Assembly: GCF_033568475.1 (NCBI RefSeq)
Contig: NC_133122.1
Span: 19,971,206-20,035,205, forward strand
Length of the DNA: 64,000 nucleotides
Direction of reading: 5' to 3'
From: Henckelia pumila
Lineage: Eukaryota > Streptophyta > Magnoliopsida > Lamiales > Gesneriaceae
Numbering within the stretch: the stretch's first letter is position 1; every line of letters starts with the position of its first letter. The notes beneath the pieces were generated by a model that saw only the letters and a program-made list of their open reading frames with translations, was not told where the DNA came from and made no database searches. Of the stretch, positions 1-9,680 are shown piece after piece. A program made the translations under genes and the position numbers.

Positions 1-249
1 CTAAATCCAATTAATATTGTTCATGTGGCATCGATGATATATATTTTACGTTGCCCATGTGATGATAATAAAATATTTATTACCTATATTAATATCTACC
101 AAAGTAAATGATGATTTTGAAAATATTGAATGTCATTCTATTTTATTTTTTTCATTTTATTTTGTATATATAAATTTTAAGTTGTAACATAGGTAATTTT
201 ATTATATCGCATGAGTCATGTAGGAAAACATCGATGCGTCAAATAAAAA

Positions 250-1125
250 ATATTCGTTTGGCTAAACTTTTTAAAAATAGTTTATAAGCTCTTGATTTTA
301 AAAGCTGTTTTAGGAGCTTATAAGTTGTTAGGACTTATTTTTTAAATAAGTTGTTAAAATGTTTGAATAAACTTTTTTAAACAACTTAAAGATATTGATA
401 TTTTTAGTATTATAAGATTTTTTTGTCAAAATTACCAAAAATGATATAATGTAATGAAAATAATGTAACGAATTATACATATACGAAAATAATTTTGAAT
501 AAACCTATATTTAAAAAATAAAACTATTTTAATATTTTAATTTAGAAAAATTTATGTTATTTGAATTTTTTTTAAATAATATTTAATATTTAATGAATGG
601 AAGATATGATGAGGATTTATAAAAGGAAAAATAAGTTTTTTGGTCCATTAACTTGTCCATGTTTTGGTTTTGGTCCATTAACTTTTTCGATGTGGGTTTT
701 GGTACACTAACTTTGCATTTTCAGTGTTTTTTGGTCCAACTGCATATGTGTCAACTTCTGATTGGTCCAAAATGATGACGTGGACCAATCAGAAGCTGAC
801 ACCTATGTAGTTGGACCAAAAAACACTGAAAATACAAAGTTAGTGTACCAAAACCCACATCAGAAAAGATAATGGACCAAAACCCAAAGGGGGTAAAGTT
901 ACTGGACTAAAAAACTTATTTTCCCTTTATAAAAATATGTAAGGATATTTCGGAGAGATTAAATATTAAAATAATATTTTTTTTTTTTTAAAACAACTTT
1001 ATAAGCTGTCAAACAGCTTATTTTGATAGCTTATAATAAGTTGTTTGAAAAAAAATTTACCAAACCAATTTTAATAACTTATAAGCTGTTTTGTAGAGCT
1101 TATAAGCTCAATCAAACACGCTCTT
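250..1125. mobile_element. Composite MITE-like inverted-repeat element (outer)
   Basis: The two ends are imperfect inverted repeats rich in the phrase TTATAAGCT: the left end reads GTTTGGCTAAAC then AGTTTATAAGCTC, and the right end reads GAGCTTATAAGCTC then AATCAAACACGCTC. The interior is AT-rich and non-coding. A separate Mutator-like MITE (625-925) sits inside it, so this is a nest of two small elements. I could not fix an exact target duplication, so the boundaries are approximate and the superfamily (possibly hAT) is inference. Confidence 0.45.
625..925. mobile_element. Mutator-like MITE, 301 bp, 9-bp TSD
   Basis: The terminal inverted repeats begin GGAAAAATAAGTTTTTTGG at the left and GGGAAAATAAGTTTTTTAG when the right end is read on the opposite strand. 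The whole element folds back on itself around its centre near 770. It is flanked by a perfect 9-bp direct repeat TTTATAAAA at 616-624 and 926-934, the size typical of Mutator-like transposition. It has no coding capacity. Confidence 0.82.
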
Positions 1126-2180
1126 AGTCAACACCTTCTTAGTTTTTAAAGTGCGAATACTCATTTTTTAAATTTTATTTACATGTAAGTTTAAATGAAA
1201 AATCAATGTCGACGCATAATATCTGAGGTGAGATAGGGCACCCACTTCAGAGTTCAAGGGTGACATGAATCATGATATTTTATTCAACTAGCTTCATATA
1301 AATACCAAAACATTATTTATTCCACAATTTAAACCCAAATATTTTTTTAGAATAGAAGAGTTTCAAGGTTATTAATTTTATATTGACAACTAGCTACATA
1401 AAGAAGCTTTTAATTGCTTATCATCACATAGTAACCTGGTCTACGTGATTGATTTTAAACTTTATGTTTTACTTTTAATTGTATAAATTGAATTTGGTAT
1501 TGAGAATTTTTAATTTAATTTTCTTTTGTTTATAAAGTTCAAAATGCTTATGTTATATATTGGATTATGCCCAAACAGATTACTATTTTTTTCTCATTGT
1601 TTGTTTGTATTGATAAAACAATTAGCAGTTACTTTTAGAAATAAAATGTTTTCTTTAAATAAAATAATTGAATGCTAAAACAATACTGCTGAAAGTCTGA
1701 AACGTACCTATCTACGTATTAATTTGCAAATTCTTTCCAAATTTCCAGGTTATAATATTTATGTTATTATAATGTATAGAAAAAAAAAATTCTGAAGGAG
1801 ACAGAGAATGGAAACCTAGTGATTTCAACGGTCAGGATGCTTCTCATGACATCTAAGGGTCAAAAATAAGCGCAAGATGGGCCGGATGTATCACTGGACT
1901 TCAACCCAAGTTAAAGCCCGGTTACGTTAAATAAATATCCAATAAGTGTTTCGGGCCTACCTTCAATAGACTCTTTAACAAATTTATTTTCTAAAAGGCA
2001 AAAACCCATCCTTAAATTTTAAAAGCAACGTCCACACTTGAAAGCAATATAAAAATAAATTTTTATGTTATTGCGTTAGTTCGAAATCCAATGCGCATCA
2101 AAAATAGTGACTACAGATTCCGACGTTATAAAAATTATATATAAAAATAAATTTTAACTTATCCTGAAGACCCTGCCCTC
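1126..2180. other. Intergenic, nothing recognised
   Basis: AT-rich sequence on both strands without a convincing reading frame, repeat or RNA gene. Confidence 0.6.
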
Positions 2181-2410
2181 GATGTAAATAAAAATAACAA
2201 TCAGTGTGTTTTTTTCGAGATCAACCATGCTTCCGATCATACGTTCAAACGAACACGACCATTGACTCTGTAGTGAGATAATATTCCGGCTATAGGATTT
2301 TATTAACCTATGTTATGTAAGTGCATGATTATTAATCTTGTTGGGCCAAGAGAAAGGTTAATTGATGAGTAGATGAAGGGATCCACCAAGTGGCTCATTT
2401 GATTCTCTTA
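2181..2410. repeat. Dispersed direct repeat, copy 1 (partner 18,239-18,462)
   Basis: About 220 bp match the segment at 18,239-18,462 in the same orientation with small differences. Shared stretches include GATGTAAATAAAAATAACAA, CTTCCGATCATACGTTC, and the long phrase around TTGTTGGGCCAAGAGAAAGG. The pair brackets the tandemly duplicated block between them, so it probably belongs to the same duplication history. Confidence 0.7.
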
Positions 2411-2543
2411 TACACGACCATGTGTTGAGTTGATATTTAAATTGCCTAAAATTAAGTTGGTGATTAATTACGTTCAGAGTAAATTAAAGTTAATTGAATA
2501 CATTATGTACACGTATATATATGGATAAAAATATAATTTAAAT

Positions 2544-2901
2544 TGTTGGATTGCAATAATTGTCCCTGCTAGATTGAATGATCGAACAATAGCGCTTGGG
2601 TTGTTGTGTGGTTTAAAAAAATTTGAGTTGCACCATTACCACCACATGTAGCTTTTGGTAAAGCGGCAAGCGCTTGGTCCTACAATTGATATCAGAGTCA
2701 AGATCATGAGTTCGATTTACATTGATTGCAAGGAGCTAGTGCAATTATTGGGATATATATTGTTGAGGTGCAATAATTATCTCTGCTAAGTTGAGCGATC
2801 GAACCATGACGCTTGGGCCGCTGAACGGTTTAAAAAGATTTGAGTTACACCATTATCACCAGCTATATCTTTTGGTAAAGCGGCAAGCGCTCAATCCTAC
2901 A
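2544..2901 (+). mobile_element. TRIM retroelement (miniature LTR element, 358 bp)
   Basis: Two direct repeats of 141 bp (2544-2684 and 2761-2901) start TGTTG and end CCTACA, so they obey the TG...CA rule. They share phrases such as TTTTGGTAAAGCGGCAAGCGC. The 76-bp internal part begins 2 bp after the left repeat with TGATATCAGAGT, one base from the canonical initiator-tRNA-Met primer site. The flanks TAAAT (2539-2543) and TAAAC (2902-2906) are a near-perfect 5-bp target duplication. No coding capacity fits in this size. The call as a TRIM rests on these structural features. Confidence 0.8.
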
Positions 2902-3277
2902 TAAACATTTACTTAAATGAAAGTTAATTCATCTATTACTAAAATTTTGGACAAATGTTACGGTAAATTAAATAAAAAAAAGGTCAAATCTCTACCTACG
3001 AATCTTTCATTTAGAATGATCTCTCAAAATACAGTGATATATACACGCTCGTTGGTGAAATTTTAATTAAAACATTGAAACCAGGATTACAAATTTACCA
3101 CAATGTAATTAGAATTAGCATAATTAAATTTTAATTTATTTTATAAGTATTGTGATATTGGAATGAATTGCATTTAATGATCTTTTCCCGTTTACTCAGA
3201 AGCATTATCTTTAATTAATTCATAGTGTTTGCAACTAATAGGAATAAAGTTTGGAATGTGTTACGTATATATATGGA

Positions 3278-4092
3278 CAGAGGCGGTCTTGAGAAAAATG
3301 TGGCTCGGGGCGAAGTTAAAAATATGATCCTTTTTATTAAGAATGTGTGTATATATTTATACACGTTTATTAAAAAACATTCGCATTAGAAAGAATTTTA
3401 CCCATATTTTCTCAAAATAAATCATTCAATAATCAATATTACTTAAAATTCACTCTTATTGCATTTTTTAAAACAAATTCGTCATTTTTTGACATTTTAT
3501 GATGAATATTTGTGCAATAATGAAACTATTTAACTAAATTCATAAAAAAATATAAAATAATACTAAATAATGAATTTAAATACGAACAAAAAATATACAT
3601 AGATAGATAATAAATTAATGTAATATAAATTAATAAAATAATGATGCAACAATCCATTAGTAAATGAAAAAAATGAAAAGAAAAATTCAACCTTTTGTAA
3701 AATTACTCAATTTTTATAACCTACAATCTGAGTAATCAACATGGTCTAATTGAATAATAAGTAAAAAAAACTTGAAGGTATGTCTATGGTCTACCTATGG
3801 TGCAACGTAAGTCTGCGAGAAATTTCCGTGCATGAATTAAATTGGTTGGAGGGCCGCATTAGGAAATGAGATAAAAGTTGAACAGAGTTAGTGAACCATT
3901 TAACTCATTTAAAGCAAGATTTTTGTCATAAAAACATATTCATGATTTATTTATTTTGTTATAACACTATTTATTAATTAAATTTATTTGAATATTAATT
4001 TAAAAACAATTTTTTAAAAAATAATCGGGGGCCCGTCTCAAGGTAGGGCCCTGGGCGGTCGCCCGGCCCGCCCTACCTTAAGGCCGCCCCTG
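3278..4092. mobile_element. Non-autonomous hAT element, 815 bp, 8-bp TSD
   Basis: The inverted ends CAGAGGCGGTCTT and CAGGGGCGGCCTT (right end read on the opposite strand) match at 11 of 13 positions and have the CAGRGGCGG look of plant hAT elements. A perfect 8-bp duplication TATATGGA flanks it (3270-3277 and 4093-4100). The interior is AT-rich without a transposase; the right end is strikingly GC-rich (4025-4092). The matching site in the paralogous block near 6,715-6,740 lacks the element. Confidence 0.87.
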
Positions 4093-4145
4093 TATATGGA
4101 TAATTGCAAAAACAATCCAAATCAAATTAATTAAAATTCTTCTAT

Positions 4146-4764
4146 TCATTTATCTATGTGCAAATAAATCCAAACTATCAATTCTTTATCATATTGCATA
4201 CAATTATCACTCTCGTAGCGCAACCGATTCAGAGCTCCACGAACAATCTTAAAGAGAGTCTCCTCCTCAATATCGTCCACTAAATACTGCGAGTCTCGAA
4301 CCAAAGCACAGATATCAGCCCTAGTTCCCTCCCCACCATTCAATCTTGCGACCGCGTCTCGCACCAGATTTAGCATCGAAAACTATGGGGATCGATTGGC
4401 TTTGAACAAATTGTGGTCTCGTAATTTTTCTAGGTTGTTGCTTTTTTGGAGCTTTCTTATTGGAGGAACTGTGGATTTGGTGTCATCTGAGGCAGTATAT
4501 AAGAAAGGTTGATTAAGGTTTGCATATCTACGAGCTAGCTTCTTGATCTTCATGAAATTTTTGTTATTTTTGGGACATGGAGATTATTCTGTTGCACGTC
4601 TCCTCGAGCTCCGGGCTTATATGGTAGTTCGCAAGTTCGAGTAAAGCTGTTACGACTGTAAAAGTTAGATCTTGGTGTGTTTCGAAAGTTTCTTCCGAGG
4701 AGTCTGCAAGGAAACTTGTGTTGCTCATTGTTGTTCTTGGTCCCTTCACATATAAAAATGTCAA
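4146..4764 (-). pseudogene. NFRKB-like winged-helix protein fragment, copy 1
   Basis: Reading leftward, a 66-codon frame (4764-4564) gives an unrecognised acidic segment ending in MSQK. After about 190 bp with no single open frame comes a 76-codon frame (4376-4146). The second frame contains RDAVARLNGGEGTRADIC, then a segment with IVRGALNRLRYESD, and ends in VWIYLHIDK. This closely resembles the winged-helix domain near the C-terminus of plant NFRKB-like (INO80-associated) proteins, as I know that family. Residues upstream in another frame (PPIRK) also fit that protein, so the frames have probably drifted. The intact family protein is several hundred residues or more, so this is a fragment. 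No function is likely, although expression cannot be excluded. Confidence 0.6.
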
Positions 4765-5069
4765 ATAAAAAGGTTAAAAATTAAATACATAAATTTAAGT
4801 TCACGAGAAAATTTTATCAAGAAATAATGATAAGCATTCAATGTGCGAAAAGTGTGTGTTGTGTGCAATTTATGTGCATCAAATAATGTAATGTTAATTT
4901 ATTATTTAAAAAAATTAAAATCAAATAGGAGATCGCCTTACATTTGAATATTTTTGAAAAATACACATAATGCATGTTATTAGAGCTAAATGTCTGGAAT
5001 TTAAAATGTTAAATTTAATGAATTAATAATTCATTAAAACCATAAAGAAATGCAGGTATCTGTTTTAAT

Positions 5070-5245
5070 TAAGATATTTATTTTAAAAACTGTCGCTAAG
5101 ATATATATTTTAAAAACATTCGCTAAGCTTTGTGGTAATTAAAGAAAATACGGATGAGATTGAAATTTTTCGCTAAACCATCGTCTAATTTCAAACTAGC
5201 TAGCGACGGTTTTGAATGTCGCAAATTGTTGTTTTTCCTTGTGTG
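5070..5245. mobile_element. CACTA-like MITE remnant
   Basis: The right side, read on the minus strand, starts CACACAAGGAAAAACAACAA and continues into GCGACATTCAAAACCGTCGC. That is close to the CACTACAAGAAAA terminus plus subterminal GCGACGGTTTT motifs of plant CACTA elements. Further TCGCTAA motifs lie at 5092-5130. A matching left terminus was not found, so only one end is supported. Confidence 0.38.
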
Positions 5246-6776
5246 GATCTAGTCAAAAATTTAATTTACTCATGTTTTCTAAGTTTTGATTAAAAAATGA
5301 AATCAAATCTTGTAATTCCCTATAGATTAAATTAATTTAATACCGTTAACGATTAACACATATCTGAATTTATCGGTTTCAATTCAAAGATATGTCATAT
5401 TTTTCGCGATAAATTAAATAAAGTAATCATTAATTAATACTCCTTTAATGGCAATTCAAGTATTTTGAAATACAATCCACGAATCGAAGACCAATATATA
5501 TATTCGTATATATTCATTTTTATACACCCAAAATTATATGATTGTCTAGAATCAATTAATTTTAGTAAAAATCTTTTTACACCCTAAATCACAACATCAC
5601 ACTTCATTAATTCGATCGATGAAGCATACCCCCACCAAAAAAACTGCGAAAGTTTTATATTTATTATAAAAAAAGGAGTGTAAATTAAATATATATTGAG
5701 ATTATTTAATTTAATTTTACCTTGAATTTGATGATTAAAACTTCTGAAATCTTGTATCAAATAAACTTTAACGAAGAACTGTTGAAACAAAAAAAAATGT
5801 GATGAATGAATGAAATGGGTCGAATTAAAGGGCAAAGAATATGAATAATAAATTTGAGGAAGAATTATTATATAGAATTACATGTGAAGGAATGGGGTGA
5901 TAAATATATAAATATTTCATGAATTTCTTTTACTAGAAAAATAACTACTAACCCCCTTTTATTTATCAAACATTTTATTTTGTAATTAATGATATTTGGA
6001 GTAAAGGTAATTGCACTTTATGATAAAGTTGAATACATGCATTTGTATCATTAAAAATATAATCTAACCATATATATACTTGAATTGTATATAAAAGTTT
6101 TTATACTACTAAAAATTTGGACAATTCTGTAATGTGAATGTTATCTCAAAATATAGTGCATGGCAAGTGTTTGATGAATATAATAAATTGAAAATAGGAT
6201 TACAACAATGCAATTACATATTAACATAATTCAAATATATATTTTTCTTATCAACGTAATTCGATTTTATTTTTTTTGAGTAAAAAGTAATTCATGTTTA
6301 ATGCATATATTGTATATATGCATTCGTAATTCTATTTTATTTTATTATTTTAAGTTTTTTTTTCTTTTTTGGCATAGTAAATCATTCCATGCAAGTTTAC
6401 CATATTTATATAGGAAAAAAAAATCATCTATTACAAAATTGGTATTGCATTGTGTGTTACAGTAATAAATTCTTGTCATGTATTAGTGAAAAGAGAAATT
6501 GAACATTGATGTGATGAAGAAAGACGCACGTGTTAAGAACTAATTGGTATAACTGTAAATATTGTTACACCAATTTGTTACAGAAGATATATGCATTAAA
6601 AAAATACTTGGAATGATTTACATTTAATGATATTTCATCATTTACTCATGAGAGGCATATTTTTAATTAATTCATCGTGTTTGTTTGCTAATTATAGGAA
6701 TGAGGTTTGGAATGTGTATGTATGAATAATTGCAAAATAGTAATCCCCTATTCAAAATAATGACTAAATATTTTAT
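5246..6776. other. AT-rich spacer within the duplication
   Basis: No convincing gene. The segment spans the end of duplication copy 1 and the start of copy 2. An uninterrupted equivalent of the TRIM insertion site lies near 6,055-6,125, where copy 2 runs through without an insertion. Confidence 0.5.
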
Positions 6777-7010
6777 AGGAAAAACTGCATTTTTCGTTCT
6801 GTAATTTTGACATTTGGCGATTCTGATTCTCTATATTATCAAATTTTAGCTAGTTTTAATCTTGTATTTTTTATTTTTGAAATTTTAAATCTTTCTCATT
6901 GAGGTATTGATGTATCACTATATATACACATAATGCCACATTATTCTTGGTTCGATGTCAAGATTAAGTTAGAAAAATGATTACCATTGTCAAAAAAAAA
7001 AACAAAGATA
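6777..7010. mobile_element. Degraded Mutator-type MITE relative
   Basis: The start GGAAAAACTGCATTTTTCG resembles the left end of the well-defined MITE at 18,893 (GGGAAAACTGCAATTTCGG). The phrases that follow (a drug-like pattern of TTTGGCGATT, then TTTTAG.TTTTAATC) are also similar. No matching right end or duplication was identified, so this is a truncated or mutated copy. Confidence 0.3.
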
Positions 7011-7146
7011 GCGCTAGCCGCTAGCGGATTAATTAAAACTAAAATTTGTTAACAAAAAATACCCAAATCGCAAATAGATAACAATAGGAAAAAATATTCA
7101 CATATTTTACAAAAAAGAACACAGCGTACAAAATCAATTAAAAGTC

Positions 7147-7494
7147 TTATATTCCTATGTCTCTGTGAAAATAAACCCACACTTTCAACTCTGTATCATA
7201 TTCCACACAAGCATCACTCTCGCAGCGCAGACGATCTAGAGCCCCACGAACGATCTTCACTATACTCTCTTCCTCGATATCATCCACTAACTCAAACCAA
7301 AGCACAGATATCGGACCTAGTTCCTGCCCCACCAGCAATTCATGAAACCGCATCCCGCACCAGATTTATTATTGAAAATTTCGGTGGTCGATTGTCCTTG
7401 AAAAGAAGGTGGTCGTGTATCCATGGACCATTCTTAATGGAGCAACTGCGGATTTGTTGCCATCCAAGGCAGTATATACGAAGGGTTGAGTAAG
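7147..7494 (-). pseudogene. NFRKB-like winged-helix fragment, copy 2 (3' part)
   Basis: The 68-codon frame (7353-7147) includes IVRGALDRLRCESDACVEYD and ends with VWVYFHRD, matching copy 1 and the family winged-helix C-terminal half. Its first 25 or so residues are out of frame relative to copy 1, which indicates an upstream frameshift or deletion. The remaining upstream portion is separated by the gypsy element and resumes at 16,772. Confidence 0.55.
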
Positions 7495-7499
7495 ATTTG

Positions 7500-8979
7500 T
7501 GTAGTGACCCGCACCGTGATCACCTACTAATTATAAACTTAGGCATGCAATTAAACAATAAGTAATCATAATCACAGTAAATGCGAAAACTTAAATAACT
7601 TAATACCAAAAAGGTAAAACCTAGTAGTTAACCCTGCAATCCTGCTTTGGTCGCCACCTAATCTCCACATCTCCAGGAGAACTACCTGCAACTGCCTCAT
7701 CGAATGGGGTGTCTAGACAACAGAAAATAACTAGACGTGAGCATAAAATGCTCAGTACGCTAGTACGGGTAGACATACAAATATGATACATGCAATGAAA
7801 TGAACGGGTATCATATTTGGGTGACGAATCGAAAATCTACTCAGACTGTCACCTAGGATATCAGCAGTATCATCGGGGAATCAAACCACTGGGTACATCC
7901 ACTCATTCTTAACTGGACGTGGATCAAAATGTCCCTCGATCACTAGAGTTCGACAGACTCGTCGATCGTAGTGACTCTCAGTGTCAAAACGTCCTAATAA
8001 GGGCTGAGCACCCTATAACACTGACTTATCTCGAAGGAGATCCAAGCTCAATATGAAATGCACATGCAGCATAATATCTCAAAGCAGTAACATGCATCAT
8101 ATCATATAATATGCAACACATAAGCATGCAAACCCGCTGGCAATCTCAGTAAGTACTTACGTACCTTTCTAAGACAGTTCCTAGAAGCACTCATCTAAGT
8201 TCCAAGCCTACCATACAACACTACAAGTCATAAAAATCATGCATCATCTATCATGCTCTAAAAGGCTTAATTAAACTATAGCATACTCATTATTTTCTAT
8301 AAAGAGCTAGAGTTATACCTACGTCCATTGTCAGCACGCTAATGTCGAATGTCCCAAAGCTTGGGCACAGTCTTTCTACGACCTCTGGACACCTCGCCAA
8401 AGCTCCACTGCTTGGCTACTATTACGGACATTGTTCGTTATATAAAAATATATTAATACCTACTCCAAATCTTTATAAAAGAGTCCCAAAGGCCTTAAAA
8501 TCGAGCCAATATGGGAGAAGAGACGATTTTGAATGATTTTCAAATGAGCCCTCACGCTTCTATTTATAGATCACGATCGGAAGCTCCGATCCTTGCATGC
8601 ATTACACGTTTGGATGGCACAGATCAGAAGCTCCGATCTACAATTTGGACATTCCGATCTCCTGCTTGCAGCTATGTGTTCAAGCTCTAATGTCACGTGC
8701 ATGATGCCACATATCGGAAGCTCTGATCCTTGTTCGGAAGTTCCAATCGCCCCCGTTGCTTCGGAACTGGCTTCGTTTGTTCCGATATGTTTGGGCGTTC
8801 TGAACTCAGTTTGGATCTTCCGAACTTGTCCAGGCCCAATTAAGCATATTAACCATTTTTCGGGCGTTCTGGGTCCGATTCCTTGGTCACTTTGATCATA
8901 TAAAATCCTTTAATCATGATTTTTTTAATCTAAACATGATTAGCAAATTAATCTTATAAAATGAGACGAGGTTACTATA
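7500..8979 (-). repeat. Element C 3' LTR (1,480 bp)
   Basis: This matches the other LTR (13,651-16,766 after removing the nested solo LTR) across its length. Its terminus is GTTACTATA where the partner has GTTACTACA, a single C-to-T change at the LTR end. On the minus strand a TATAAATA box lies at 8561-8568. Upstream of it, at roughly 8,570-8,860, is a cluster of degenerate TCGGAAGCTCCGA palindromes. Confidence 0.88.
8561..8860 (-). promoter_or_regulatory. LTR C core promoter: TATA box plus decayed palindrome array
   Basis: Read on the minus strand, palindromes of the TCGGAnnnTCCGA type precede TATAAATAG. Examples on the plus strand are GATCGGAAGCTCCGATC at 8575-8591 and its variants near 8629, 8707 and 8737. 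A CACGTG core lies near 8696. The layout copies that of element A and the LTR fragment at 63 kb, but with more mutations. Confidence 0.55.
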
Positions 8980-8995
8980 TTCTCTCCCACTTAAA
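8980..8995 (-). other. Polypurine tract of element C
   Basis: Immediately inside the LTR the plus strand reads TTCTCTCCCACTTAAA, that is AAGTGGGAGAGAA on the coding strand. This is the second-strand priming tract and matches the AAGTGGGGGAGAA tract of element A in the same position. It fixes the minus orientation. Confidence 0.8.
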
Positions 8996-9104
8996 ATAAT
9001 TTCGTTCTCAAAATAAATCTTAAGTACTACAATGAACTTGAACAAGAACAACAGGTTCTTATTATATCATATCATTTTACAAGATACAACAATTTTTCTT
9101 ATGA

Positions 9105-9680
9105 TTCAGCAAACACCATGGTCTTTCCACATATGTCAAATCTATATCCCGTTGTACCTCAGACGGTTGCAAGATGTAAGACTCATCTGCCACATATCAT
9201 CAACATAATGATACATAAAACACATCATAGATACTAGACCAATATAGCGGCAATGCTAGTTTGTACTATATCTCATTTATTGTCCAACATCCAATTGGAC
9301 CAATAAACATTGGAGATATCTCTTCTGTAAATCAATTATATCAGCATTATGTTGCACTAACTTTGGTCCTTTAACCTGTCACTTCCCCACTTATTTCCAA
9401 AACAGTGAAGTACGACATCTCCGACCGTACAACGCCTCAAATGATATCATACCAATAAGACAGTGATAACTGTTGTTGTACGTGAATTCAATCAATAATC
9501 TTATCAAACTGGACCAACATACATAGTGCAAGTTCATAAAATATCCTCCAGAGTACAGGTAGTATGCTCTGACTGGTCATTAATCTCCGAATGATAGGTT
9601 GTACTCAAATTCAAAATAGTCCTTACGACATACTGAAAAGTCCCCCAAAATCTGGAAATAAACCTTGAATCTTTATTACT
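9105..9680 (-). pseudogene. Element C pol relic: integrase core to chromodomain-proximal tail
   Basis: Minus-strand translation in pieces gives segments parallel to element A. They include LIEFTYNNSYH and [16 protein letters not shown] (integrase C-terminal part), YKLALPL, and DESYILQPSEVQ followed by LTYVERP (the tail after the GPY/F module). Stops interrupt almost every segment. In the family these parts catalyse and target integration. Here they cannot, and the copy shows only ancestry: the same Tekay/Del-like lineage as element A. Confidence 0.72.

Larger units (their letters stand above)
2411..5980. repeat. Tandem duplication, copy 1
   Basis: This block is collinear with 5,981-7,499 plus 16,767-18,000. 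Both contain a leader near GTTGAGTTGATATTTAAATT, then a stretch with TTTGGACAA, then the phrase AGGTTTGGAATGTGT or its variant. The winged-helix pseudogene follows, and then a tail with CTTTAACGAAGAA. Copy 1 carries a TRIM and a hAT element that copy 2 lacks; copy 2 carries a gypsy element that copy 1 lacks. The outer limits are approximate. Confidence 0.6.
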
